Positions 1-6,704 of a stretch of DNA of 8,068 nt are shown in pieces (positions within the stretch are counted from its first letter, which is position 1; each line of letters opens with the position of its first letter). The notes beneath the pieces were generated by a model, which was not told the origin of the DNA, made no database searches, and was given only the letters and a program-made list of their open reading frames with translations. The stretch comes from Bacteroides sp. (GTDB taxonomy: Bacteria > Bacteroidota > Bacteroidia > Bacteroidales > GCA-2748055), in NCBI GenBank assembly GCA_011048475.1, contig DSDZ01000411.1, positions 1-8,068 on the forward strand, read 5' to 3'. Made by a program: the position numbers and the translations under genes.

Positions 1-304
1 CAACAGGCCCTACAGTGAAAAGACAGCGGAAACGATCGACGAAGAGGTGAAAAAGCTGATCGACTCGCAGTACAAAAGGGCCAAGGAAATCCTCCAAAAG
101 AACCGGGACGGGCTGAACAAACTGGCGGAACTGCTTCTGGAAAGGGAGGTGATCTTCAGCGATGACCTCGAAAAAATCTTCGGCAAGAGGCCGTGGGCCA
201 CCGAGGAGCCGTTGCCCGAGCGGCCCGGGCCGGTCCCCGGAAAGAAACAGTCCGCAAAATCCGGAGATGAAAAAACGCCTGCAGAGGAGGAAAAGGTGAA
301 GTGA
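1..304 (+). CDS. ftsH: FtsH membrane-anchored ATP-dependent zinc metalloprotease, C-terminal end only
   Basis: This is the 3' end of ftsH, cut by the window edge; the first full codon begins at base 2. FtsH is a hexameric inner-membrane AAA+ protease that removes damaged or unassembled membrane proteins and some regulators. Visible are about 100 residues of the helical end of the peptidase domain: PYSEKTAETIDEEV, a helix with AKEIL, the segment LAELLLEREVIFSDDLEKIF, then FGKRPW, which is typical of the family's end. After that comes a low-complexity charged tail rich in Pro, Lys and Glu (about 35 residues), as is common in Bacteroidota FtsH. The ATPase and HExxH motifs lie upstream, outside the window. 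The stop TGA (302-304) overlaps the ATG of the next gene, so the two are probably translated from one mRNA. The assignment rests on the conserved C-terminal block and is firm. Confidence 0.95.
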   Translation, partial: NRPYSEKTAETIDEEVKKLIDSQYKRAKEILQKNRDGLNKLAELLLEREVIFSDDLEKIFGKRPWATEEPLPERPGPVPGKKQSAKSGDEKTPAEEEKVK

Positions 305-510
305 TGGCATCGGACCTTGTCAATATCTTTTCCACCGACAAAGTATACTTCGCGGAACTGATCAGGCAGATGCTGGCGGACCACCACATCCACTGCTTTA
401 TCATTAATAAACAGGACTCGGCATACAAATTCGGTGACATTGAAATCTTCGTTCACCGGGACCATGTGATCAGGGCCAAGATGCTGATCCGAGATTTTGA
501 GGCACATTGA
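304..510 (+). CDS. DUF2007-type small protein (putative signal-transducing protein family)
   Basis: A 68-residue protein from ATG 304, or 69 residues from the GTG at 301. I prefer ATG 304 because it overlaps the ftsH stop as TGATG and has AGGTGA just upstream (294-299); a GAGGAGG stretch at 284-290 would also serve the GTG. The pattern is that of the DUF2007 family (PF09413): an N-terminal strand then helix (VNIFSTDKVYFAELIRQMLADHHI), a middle strand (HCFIINKQDSAY) and a C-terminal strand-helix (IEIFVHRDHVIRAKMLI). These form a small alpha/beta fold related to regulatory PII/ACT-like modules. No signal peptide or membrane segment is seen. The molecular function is not established. Its fixed place between a membrane protease and a phospholipid gene suggests a link to membrane homeostasis, but that is inference. 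Confidence 0.8.
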   Translation: MASDLVNIFSTDKVYFAELIRQMLADHHIHCFIINKQDSAYKFGDIEIFVHRDHVIRAKMLIRDFEAH

Positions 511-1298
511 AAGAGCTGTTCATCCGAACGCTGACCGGCATTTCGCTCGTGGTCCTTGTGGCCGGATCGATCCTGCTCGGACCGGTCCCCTTCCTCCTGG
601 TAACCATCGCAATATATGTTCTGAGTGTCAGGGAACTGCTGAAGCTCCGGTCGATCAACAACCGGGGTGTTTCCGTTTCCCTCTTTCTATCCGGGAGCCT
701 TTTTCTGCTGGTGATCCTGCTGGTGGCCGAACAGCAGGTACACCCCCTGTGGTTCCTTCTGCCTGCGGGGATCTGGACGGCGGGCTGCCTGTCCGGCGGC
801 GCCCTCAGGGAGAGTCTGCTCACCCTTGTATGGCTGATCCTGCCGCTTTCCCTGTTCTGTCTCCTCGGATGGATGACAGATGATGCGGGGTATCATCCGT
901 TGCTGCCGCTGGCACTCATTGCACTGGTATGGATCAATGACACCTTCGCGTACCTGACCGGGACATGGACCGGGAAACACCCGATGTCCCCGCGGCGGTC
1001 ACCCGGCAAGACCTGGGAAGGGTTTATCGGGGGACTTGCCTTCACCCTGCTCGGCGCATGGCTGGTCTTTCTCATTACCGGATCCCTCCGCGTCCCGGAG
1101 TGGCTCCTCATCGCACCGGTTGTCTCCCTTTTCTCGCTGCTGGGGGATTTGTTCGAATCGGGACTGAAAAGGGATATGAACCTGAAAAACACAGGAAGCC
1201 TGCTGCCCGGGCACGGAGGGGTTCTGGACAGGTTTGATTCGCTTTTTTTTGCGGCTCCTGCCTTTTTTGCCGTAATTTTGTTCATCCGTTATCTCTGA
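507..1298 (+). CDS. cdsA: Phosphatidate cytidylyltransferase (CDP-diacylglycerol synthase)
   Basis: CdsA makes CDP-diacylglycerol from CTP and phosphatidate at the inner membrane, the branch point for PE, PG and cardiolipin. The 263-residue protein is nearly all hydrophobic helices. Family marks are WINDTFAY (142-149), SPGKTWEGF (165-173), GDLFES (213-218), KR (221-222), and PGHGGVLDRFD (234-244). D214, K221 and D241 line up by spacing with the metal- and substrate-binding Asp/Lys/Asp known in Thermotoga CdsA, so the enzyme should be active. One deviation: the usual KD pair after KR-x4 reads K227-N228. The start is a TTG at 507 overlapping the previous stop as TTGA, with GAGG at 499-502; there is no ATG until residue 123, which would remove half the protein. 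The next gene, psd, starts 4 nt after the stop, in the same lipid pathway. Confidence 0.95.
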   Translation: MKELFIRTLTGISLVVLVAGSILLGPVPFLLVTIAIYVLSVRELLKLRSINNRGVSVSLFLSGSLFLLVILLVAEQQVHPLWFLLPAGIWTAGCLSGGALRESLLTLVWLILPLSLFCLLGWMTDDAGYHPLLPLALIALVWINDTFAYLTGTWTGKHPMSPRRSPGKTWEGFIGGLAFTLLGAWLVFLITGSLRVPEWLLIAPVVSLFSLLGDLFESGLKRDMNLKNTGSLLPGHGGVLDRFDSLFFAAPAFFAVILFIRYL

Positions 1299-1302
1299 CG
1301 GT

Positions 1303-1977
1303 ATGAAGACTGCAGCAGGAATGATCAAGATCCACAAAGAAGGACGCCTGATTGTCCGGATCACCTTACTGGCGGTGCTGGTGCTCATCATCCTATTGGC
1401 CGTCTGCCTGCCGGGGCTGGCCTTCTACATCTCCCTCTTCGTTGTGGTTCCGATTTTTTTCATGATGGTCCGGTTCTTCAGGGTTCCCGACAGGCGACCC
1501 TTTATGGAGGATGGAACGATCACGGCGCCTGCAGACGGAAAAGTGGTGGCCATAGAAAAGGTGCACCAGGTGGAATACCTGCATGGTCCCGCCCTCCAGA
1601 TCTCCGTTTTTATGAGCTTCCACGATGTGCACATCAACTATTTTCCGGTAAGCGGACAGGTGGAATATGTCCGCCATCACCCCGGAAAATACCTCATTGC
1701 CAGGCATCCCAAATCATCCACCCTGAACGAGCGGACCTCCGTCGGTATCAGGAACCCTTCCGGGCCCCTCCTGGTCCGGCAGATCGCCGGTTACGTGGCC
1801 AGAAGGATCCGCTGTTATGCCGTAGAAGGCGCACACGCCGTGCAGGGATCCGAACTTGGTTTTATCAGGTTCGGCTCCAGGGTGGACCTGTTCATTCCCC
1901 CGGATGCAGAGGTACTGGTCAGCCTGAACCAGCGGGTGACAGGAAGCATCACCCCGCTGGCCCGCGTCAAAGATTGA
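1303..1977 (+). CDS. psd: Phosphatidylserine decarboxylase, short (PSD-A type) pyruvoyl enzyme
   Basis: Psd converts phosphatidylserine to phosphatidylethanolamine at the inner membrane. It is made as a proenzyme that cuts itself and turns a serine into a pyruvoyl group. The 224-residue length fits the short family. Visible features are IHKEG near the N-terminus (10-14), a hydrophobic region likely forming two membrane segments (17-56), APADGK (75-80) with probable catalytic D78, SFHDVHINYFP (105-115) with probable catalytic H110, and the self-cleavage site RFGSRVD (189-195). There G191-S192 is the cut and S192 becomes the pyruvoyl. Cleavage gives a beta chain of about 191 residues and an alpha chain of about 33. 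An alternative ATG at 1321 (MIKIHKEG) is equally plausible; I kept 1303 because it lies 4 nt after cdsA. PS synthase, which usually acts between CdsA and Psd, is not in the window. Confidence 0.93.
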   Translation: MKTAAGMIKIHKEGRLIVRITLLAVLVLIILLAVCLPGLAFYISLFVVVPIFFMMVRFFRVPDRRPFMEDGTITAPADGKVVAIEKVHQVEYLHGPALQISVFMSFHDVHINYFPVSGQVEYVRHHPGKYLIARHPKSSTLNERTSVGIRNPSGPLLVRQIAGYVARRIRCYAVEGAHAVQGSELGFIRFGSRVDLFIPPDAEVLVSLNQRVTGSITPLARVKD

Positions 1978-2001
1978 CCGCCTGCGAGTGCAACAGGCAT
2001 C

Positions 2002-2029
2002 TAAAAAAAGACCAGCATGTCTTTTTTTA
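2002..2029. terminator. Symmetric AT-rich hairpin, probable bidirectional terminator after psd
   Basis: A perfect 11 bp stem (2002-2012 with 2019-2029) around a 6 nt loop (CAGCAT). The stem is TAAAAAAAGAC on one side and GTCTTTTTTTA on the other. On either strand the transcript ends in seven U residues preceded by an A tract. It lies 24 nt after the psd stop, so it probably ends the ftsH-psd transcript. It could also stop antisense transcripts arriving from the right. The GC part of the stem is short, so termination may be partial. Confidence 0.6.
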
Positions 2030-2036
2030 ACATCCC

Positions 2037-2072
2037 GTTAACACCTCCCGCCCGGTTGATCCCCTATCTTGC
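2037..2072 (+). promoter_or_regulatory. Candidate Bacteroidota promoter for an intergenic transcript
   Basis: TATCTTGC at 2065-2072 resembles the Bacteroidota -7 element TAnnTTTG, lacking one T of the run. GTTAAC at 2037-2042 is a weak match to the -33 TTTG-type element, at slightly long spacing. Transcription would start near 2078. A short inverted repeat, GTTGAT (2055-2060) and ATCAAC (2086-2091), flanks the -7 element and could be an operator, though 6 bp is short. The evidence is pattern-based only. Confidence 0.3.
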
Positions 2073-2077
2073 AGTCG

Positions 2078-2178
2078 TAAACAATATCAACAGTCAGCAT
2101 GACTTGAAGTTTTAAGGTCCGTTACATTCAGATTGTGAGTTTTCAGAGGCTGCTCCGCCCAGGCGGGGCAGTTTTTTT
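2078..2178 (+). ncRNA. Candidate small RNA between psd and fprA
   Basis: A stretch with no credible coding sequence that sits between a promoter-like element (ends 2072) and a strong intrinsic terminator (ends 2178), giving a predicted transcript of about 100 nt. It contains a small hairpin AGTCA-GCA-TGACT (2092-2104), a mostly unstructured middle rich in U and A, and the terminal GC-rich stem-loop. Its only ATG (2099) is followed at once by a stop (ATG ACT TGA). I recognise no known RNA family (not tmRNA, 6S, SRP RNA or tRNA by eye). Alternatives are a long 3' UTR of psd running through the leaky hairpin at 2002-2029, or an attenuated leader of fprA. Confidence 0.35.
2150..2178 (+). terminator. 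Strong intrinsic terminator upstream of fprA
   Basis: A GC-rich stem pairs 2150-2158 with 2163-2171 (CTGCTCCGC with GCGGGGCAG, one T-G wobble), has a tight loop, and is followed by seven T residues (2172-2178). This is a textbook plus-strand rho-independent terminator. It is 172 nt beyond the psd stop and about 55 nt before the fprA start, so it ends either psd read-through or a separate small RNA, and isolates fprA transcription from upstream genes. Confidence 0.8.
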
Positions 2179-2202
2179 ATGACATCCCATAAAGACTTTT
2201 TC

Positions 2203-2210
2203 TATCTTTA
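2203..2210 (+). promoter_or_regulatory. Probable -7 promoter element of fprA
   Basis: TATCTTTA matches the Bacteroidota -7 consensus TAnnTTTG at all fixed positions except the last. It lies just after the terminator ending at 2178 and 24 nt before the fprA ATG, which would give a leader of roughly 18 nt. A -33 element is less clear; TTTATG around 2176-2181 is the best placed candidate. Confidence 0.5.
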
Positions 2211-2234
2211 CTTCTCATTCAAAGAAGCCGTCCG

Positions 2235-3458
2235 ATGAAAAAAGAACAGGTGCTTGCCATTACCGAGGATGTTTCGTGGATCGGAGTGCTTGACCGTGAC
2301 CTTGTAACATTCGATATTGTGATGGAGACAAAGTACGGGACCACGTACAATTCATATTTTATTGACGCCGAGAAAAAAGCTGTGATCGATACGGTCAAGG
2401 AACCATTCTGGCCGGAATTCAGGGACAAGCTGCTTTCGGTCACCGATCCGAAAGAAATTGAATACATTATTTTCAACCATACGGAACCGGACCATTCGGG
2501 AGCACTCCGGCACCTGCTGGAGCTTACTCCCAGTGCCACGGTGGTGGGAAGCGGCCAGGCCCTTGCCTACCTGGGTGAAATGATCGACAGACCGTTCAGA
2601 TCACTCAGGGTAAAGGACGGGGATGAGATCGACCTGGGCAACAGGAAAATCAAGGTGATCGGTGCCCCAAACCTCCACTGGCCGGATACCATATACACCT
2701 ATCTGGAGGAGGAAGGTGTGTTGTTTACATGTGATTCTTTCGGCGCCCACTATGCCGATGAAAGGATGATGGATGACCTGGTAGGCGATTACATGGATGC
2801 ATTCGATTATTATTTCGATGTGATCCTGAAGCCTTACAGCAAATTTATGCTGAAAGCCGTTGAAAAGATACGTTCCCTTCCCATTGACATGATATGCCCG
2901 GGACACGGTCCCATCCTGCGTTCAGGCTGGAATGAAATGGTCAGGCGGTCGGAGAGATCCGCACAGAAATACCTGGAGGATACCCATAACGACAACAGGG
3001 TGCTGCTGGCCTATGTTTCGGCTTACGGTTATACCGGGGAAATGGCGGCAAGGATCGCCGAGGGACTGAAGAAGGCGGGGATTGCCTCGGTGGATGTGGT
3101 GGACATCGAACACATGCTCTCGGGAGACCTGGCAGAGCATGTGGTCAGGGCCGACGGGATCCTGGTGGGGTCACCGACGATCAATCAGAATACCCTTTTG
3201 CCCGTATACAGGCTTTTTTCGGTGATCAATCCCATTCGTGACAAAGGCAAACCGGCTGCTGCTTTCGGATCTTTCGGTTGGAGCGGTGAAGCGGTCAGGC
3301 TGATCGAAGACCATTTGAGGAACCTGAAGCTGGATGTGGTCTCCGAGGGCATGGCCACCCGGTTTTATCCCGGCCGGGAAAAAACCGACCGGCTGATCAG
3401 CTGGGGTGAACAGTTCGGTCAGCTGCTGCTGGCAAGATCGGAGGCTACCTCATCCTGA
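2235..3458 (+). CDS. fprA: Class A flavodiiron protein (FprA-family A-type flavoprotein; O2/NO reductase)
   Basis: Flavodiiron proteins are cytoplasmic enzymes of anaerobes that reduce O2 to water or NO to N2O, usually fed electrons by rubredoxin or a similar donor. The 407-residue protein has the two-domain class A layout. Residues about 1-250 are a metallo-beta-lactamase-like domain with the full diiron ligand set: H82, E84, D86, H87 (HTEPDH), H148 (LHWPD), D167 (CDSFG) and H224 (PGHGP). Residues about 254-400 are a flavodoxin domain, with an FMN phosphate loop SAYGYTGEMA (262-271), GSPTINQN (312-319) and FGSFGWSGEA (344-353). There is no C-terminal rubredoxin domain. It appears monocistronic with its own promoter, and no electron donor gene is nearby. 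Whether O2 or NO is preferred cannot be read from sequence. Its last 14 bp overlap the convergent gene on the other strand. Confidence 0.95.
   Translation: MKKEQVLAITEDVSWIGVLDRDLVTFDIVMETKYGTTYNSYFIDAEKKAVIDTVKEPFWPEFRDKLLSVTDPKEIEYIIFNHTEPDHSGALRHLLELTPSATVVGSGQALAYLGEMIDRPFRSLRVKDGDEIDLGNRKIKVIGAPNLHWPDTIYTYLEEEGVLFTCDSFGAHYADERMMDDLVGDYMDAFDYYFDVILKPYSKFMLKAVEKIRSLPIDMICPGHGPILRSGWNEMVRRSERSAQKYLEDTHNDNRVLLAYVSAYGYTGEMAARIAEGLKKAGIASVDVVDIEHMLSGDLAEHVVRADGILVGSPTINQNTLLPVYRLFSVINPIRDKGKPAAAFGSFGWSGEAVRLIEDHLRNLKLDVVSEGMATRFYPGREKTDRLISWGEQFGQLLLARSEATSS
3360..3387. repeat. 28 bp near-perfect palindrome inside the 3' end of fprA
   Basis: The arms are CGGTTTTATCCCGG (3360-3373) and CCGGGAAAAAACCG (3374-3387). 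They pair at 13 of 14 positions (A3367 opposite A3380 is the only mismatch) with no spacer, so a folded RNA would have a loop of about 4 nt. It encodes fprA residues 376 to 384 and the first base of 385. It can fold in the fprA mRNA or in an antisense transcript from the convergent operon. No T tract follows on either strand, so it is not a standard terminator. Confidence 0.7.
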
Positions 3459-6400
3459 TCATCCTGGCCCGGCCCCTGCAGGCTCCCGATTCGGTATACC
3501 GGATCATGTACATGCCATCCCGGAGCCCGGAAATGTCCAGGCGGCAGACGGCGTATCCCCCGGGCACACGTTCCAGCTTTGCCACTTTCCCTGACAGATC
3601 CACCACCTCGATCCATCCGTCTGCGCCGGCATGGACACCCAGGTTGACATATACCTCGTTGCGGGCGGGATTGGGATACACAAACAGCGATCCCGTGTCG
3701 CTTTTCTGCGGCTTCCCGATCCCCACCTGCGGGGTCAGGTAGCTTGCATCCGCCTGGAGGATGCGGCCGTCAAGACGGTCCTGCAGGAAGGCAACCACCG
3801 CGAGCTCCTCGATGTCCTCCACGTACCCCCTGTAGTCCCAGCTGAAACTCTCCGTATCGGTTTTTCCCGGGTACCACTCTCCGTCAAGCAGTTCTCCCGC
3901 GGGTGTGGGCAGCATGTCCAGGACCACATTCCTGAACATGGTGTCCGTGTTCAGCCCCGTGTACGCGGTCACCGAAGTCTCGATCACCGCCATGTACAGC
4001 TGGACATTGGATGTGAACCCTGATGCGCGGCAGGTGACCGCCGCGGTGGCCTCCAGGCTGTTTTCGAGCCATTCCACTTCCAGGTCCAGGTCAAACAGCG
4101 GGATCTCCAGCGAGACCAGCTTCAGCTCCTCCCCGCCGGGTTCATGTTCCGGGCCGGAAAAATCATACCGGTGCCCCGGAACCACTCCTCCGTCAAGGAT
4201 CGCATGCGGAACCCCGGGAAGCCCGTAAAAGAAAGACCTGGTGGAAGGCGGACCGGGATTGTTCATGTTCATGCGGTCCTCTCCGGGAAAATCCACGTGA
4301 TACTGCAGATCGATCACATCCCCCGGATTTTCCCTCACAAACCGGTCCACCAGCGAATCTGCCCTGAAGGATCCCATGTCGGAAGCGTTTGTAAAATGCT
4401 CCAGGATGGATCGCCTGGTCCGTTCGGCAAGCCTGAAATTATCGAAGGCGAAGCCCTGGTTGCCAATCCCCCCTTGCATCCCGTTGGTAGAAATGATCAC
4501 GCGGAAACGCACATGGGGATTTCCCGCGATCTCATCCAGGTCATGGATGGCCGTCACCCAGTCCCTGTCCGGCGTGAATACACCTTCATCTCCCCATCCG
4601 AAATTGCTCCCTCCCGGCTGGTTGATAATGCCCGCCACGTTGTACCAGCCGATCCCCTCACCTACCTGACCGATGGTTTTCCATCCCTCGTCAAGCACGT
4701 CCTGGTACTGGATCACCGCTCCCTCCACACCCGGGATAAAACTTTTCATGACATCCATCTGGACGAGCGGTCTCTTGCTTGCACTGAAATCAAAGCAGGG
4801 GCTCTGTACCCAGGAATCCTCATGATAACCGGCAAATCCTGAGGGAAGGTCGGTATACCAGGCCAGATCACCCGGCACCTGTCCGAATCCACTGAAGTCC
4901 GGCACATCCCACACCCAGCTGGCCGCTGTGTCGTCCGACAGGACCAGCCAGCCCTCCGGTTCCGCATCGAAGGTTTCGGTATGGCCCGTCGCGTCCAGGA
5001 GGACGGCAGGATGAAGGGTGATCTCCCTTGTGATATCGTCCGAGCACCCGTTTTCGTTGATCACCAGCAGGTCCACCATATATTGTCCGGGTGATTCAAA
5101 AGCATATTCGACCGTGTCGGACGCATTACCCGAACCGATTTCCCCGAGAATGCTCCCGGTGGTGTTAGAGAAGATGTACAGCATCGTATCCACAGGTGAG
5201 TAGGATTCGAGTGTTTTGTTGACCAGGGAGATCTTTCTGCCGGGACTGAAGCAGTCATTCAGCAGGGTGAAATCCGCCACCGGATTCCCCGAAATGACGG
5301 TATCTGCCTGGTCTGAGGCCTCGCATCCGGCATAGGTGGTGGCTGCCAGTGTGATGATCCTCCGGCCCGGACCGGGGTAAAAATGTTCGGGTGACTCCAG
5401 GTCGCTGAAATTGTCATCCCCGCTGTCCGGATCCCCGAAATCCCATGCCCAGGTTTCCACCAGCTCCCTTCCGCCGGTAAGGTTCTCAAAGGCCACCGTT
5501 CCCCCTTCCTCGGGCAGACAGACACTGCTGATGGCAAAATCCACCACGGGAACTTCATGGTTGACGACCACCTGTTCCACCGTGGCCGCACAACCTTCCG
5601 TGGAAGTATATTCCATGGTGACCAGGTTGTCCCCTGTGGGGATCGAGTCGGGAGCAGGGTTGTAATAAAATCCCTCCGCCTGGCTTCCTGTCACACCCGG
5701 ACCGCTGATGGTATAGAGCGCTCCCGGGTCATCGGCCACGTTCCCCGGGGTCAGGAGAGATGGTGTGTCATTTTTACAGGCCTCGTCCGGCAGGCCCGTG
5801 ATGGTGAGACTGCCCAGGTCCCTGACCCGGATCCGCAGGGTCGTTGTGATCAACAGCTCCTCGAACCCGTATATGTAGGCCACGTCGTACTGTCCGGAAA
5901 GCCCGGAAGGATCCAGCTCAGCCGTATTGTCATTGGGGTCCTCATCCAGGATGTGTCCCTCGATCACTGTGGGGGAATCGGGAAGCCGCAGTTCGAAAGT
6001 TCCCTGGATCCCGTCCCTGTTTGCTCCCTTCAGGAGGTAGGTCCCCTCACCGCCGCAGACCATATCGATCGTATCTCCCTCATAAACCAGGTACAACTCC
6101 CCCGTACCGTACAGGACGTACAGATAGACGTTGTCGGTACTGGTACAGCCGTCCCCGTTCACATAGGTATAGGTGATCCGATGGGGTGATCCCTCGGGAG
6201 ATGCAATGTGCGGGTAGAACATCCCGCCGGTGACCCCGTTCCCCGAGAAGGTCCCCCCGGAAGGCTCTGCAGTTAACCGGATTCCCGGCTCACTGTAAAG
6301 GAAAACGGTCCGGTCCATGGTGATCTGCACGGGGGTCCGTTCCATCACCTCCACTTTCGCCTCCCCGTAGGTATTCCCGGTCCTGTTAAACCTGTCCCAT

Positions 6401-6675
6401 ACCTCGTTCACAACGTACACATCCGATTCCTCGGGCTTGAGCCATAAGGTGTAGGGTGATGCCACATCTTCCAGTTTCAGGTAGAACCCGTCCTTGTCAT
6501 GGATCTCCGCGTCCCAGGGTCCGAAGCCCGTGAAATTGATGTACGCCCTGACAGAATCCCCCTGGCAGACTTTCCCCCCGCCCGAGATGGCGGCAGTTGG
6601 CGTGAGCTGACCTTCTGCAGCATGGGGCAACAGCCAGCAGGCAACGAGAACCATTGAGAGCATGAGATTCCTCAT
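3445..6675 (-). CDS. Secreted multidomain surface protein with T9SS type A sorting domain
   Basis: A 1076-residue protein exported by Sec and then the type IX system. Residues 1-22 are a signal peptide with likely cleavage before Q23. Two copies of an Ig-like module (about 125-187 and 310-371) share the patterns SGNGVTG...F.P and Y(T)..GC. A PKD-like domain follows (376-460; WAWDFGD at 409-415) and a second related unit (465-555). Residues 567-750 look like a jelly-roll 'choice-of-anchor J' type domain (ETFD...GW, SWVQSPCFDF, AFDNF). Residues 755-900 resemble an Omp28/thioredoxin-like domain, starting ILEHFTNAS and keeping GVP (821-823), but with DMGS (766-769) where relatives carry CxxC. The end (996-1076) is the sorting domain, with YPNP at 1000-1003. 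The function is unknown; adhesion or surface scaffolding fits the domains. The gene lies 29 nt after the lipoprotein gene, and the start was chosen for the intact signal peptide. Confidence 0.9.
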   Translation of the reverse strand: MRNLMLSMVLVACWLLPHAAEGQLTPTAAISGGGKVCQGDSVRAYINFTGFGPWDAEIHDKDGFYLKLEDVASPYTLWLKPEESDVYVVNEVWDRFNRTGNTYGEAKVEVMERTPVQITMDRTVFLYSEPGIRLTAEPSGGTFSGNGVTGGMFYPHIASPEGSPHRITYTYVNGDGCTSTDNVYLYVLYGTGELYLVYEGDTIDMVCGGEGTYLLKGANRDGIQGTFELRLPDSPTVIEGHILDEDPNDNTAELDPSGLSGQYDVAYIYGFEELLITTTLRIRVRDLGSLTITGLPDEACKNDTPSLLTPGNVADDPGALYTISGPGVTGSQAEGFYYNPAPDSIPTGDNLVTMEYTSTEGCAATVEQVVVNHEVPVVDFAISSVCLPEEGGTVAFENLTGGRELVETWAWDFGDPDSGDDNFSDLESPEHFYPGPGRRIITLAATTYAGCEASDQADTVISGNPVADFTLLNDCFSPGRKISLVNKTLESYSPVDTMLYIFSNTTGSILGEIGSGNASDTVEYAFESPGQYMVDLLVINENGCSDDITREITLHPAVLLDATGHTETFDAEPEGWLVLSDDTAASWVWDVPDFSGFGQVPGDLAWYTDLPSGFAGYHEDSWVQSPCFDFSASKRPLVQMDVMKSFIPGVEGAVIQYQDVLDEGWKTIGQVGEGIGWYNVAGIINQPGGSNFGWGDEGVFTPDRDWVTAIHDLDEIAGNPHVRFRVIISTNGMQGGIGNQGFAFDNFRLAERTRRSILEHFTNASDMGSFRADSLVDRFVRENPGDVIDLQYHVDFPGEDRMNMNNPGPPSTRSFFYGLPGVPHAILDGGVVPGHRYDFSGPEHEPGGEELKLVSLEIPLFDLDLEVEWLENSLEATAAVTCRASGFTSNVQLYMAVIETSVTAYTGLNTDTMFRNVVLDMLPTPAGELLDGEWYPGKTDTESFSWDYRGYVEDIEELAVVAFLQDRLDGRILQADASYLTPQVGIGKPQKSDTGSLFVYPNPARNEVYVNLGVHAGADGWIEVVDLSGKVAKLERVPGGYAVCRLDISGLRDGMYMIRYTESGACRGRARMIRMR

Positions 6676-6704
6676 GGGCTTGTGGTTTTTTTTCGATACG
6701 GGGA

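Noticed and set aside
960..990. Inverted repeat GGGACAT...ATGTCCC inside cdsA
   Set aside because: Seven base pairs with a 17 nt spacer within conserved coding sequence is expected by chance.
2056..2069. FNR/CRP-like operator (TTGAT-N4-ATCAA) upstream of fprA
   Set aside because: Only the left half TTGAT is present. The right half reads TATCT, so there is no real dyad.
4144..4842. Plus-strand open frame of 232 codons opposite the T9SS gene
   Set aside because: It lies wholly antisense to a well supported gene with clear domains. Its product is rich in His, Pro and Arg with no recognisable motif, as expected of a shadow frame in GC-rich DNA.
5557..6189. Plus-strand open frame of 210 codons opposite the T9SS gene
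   Set aside because: Same reason: antisense to the Ig-like region, no motif and no plausible start context.
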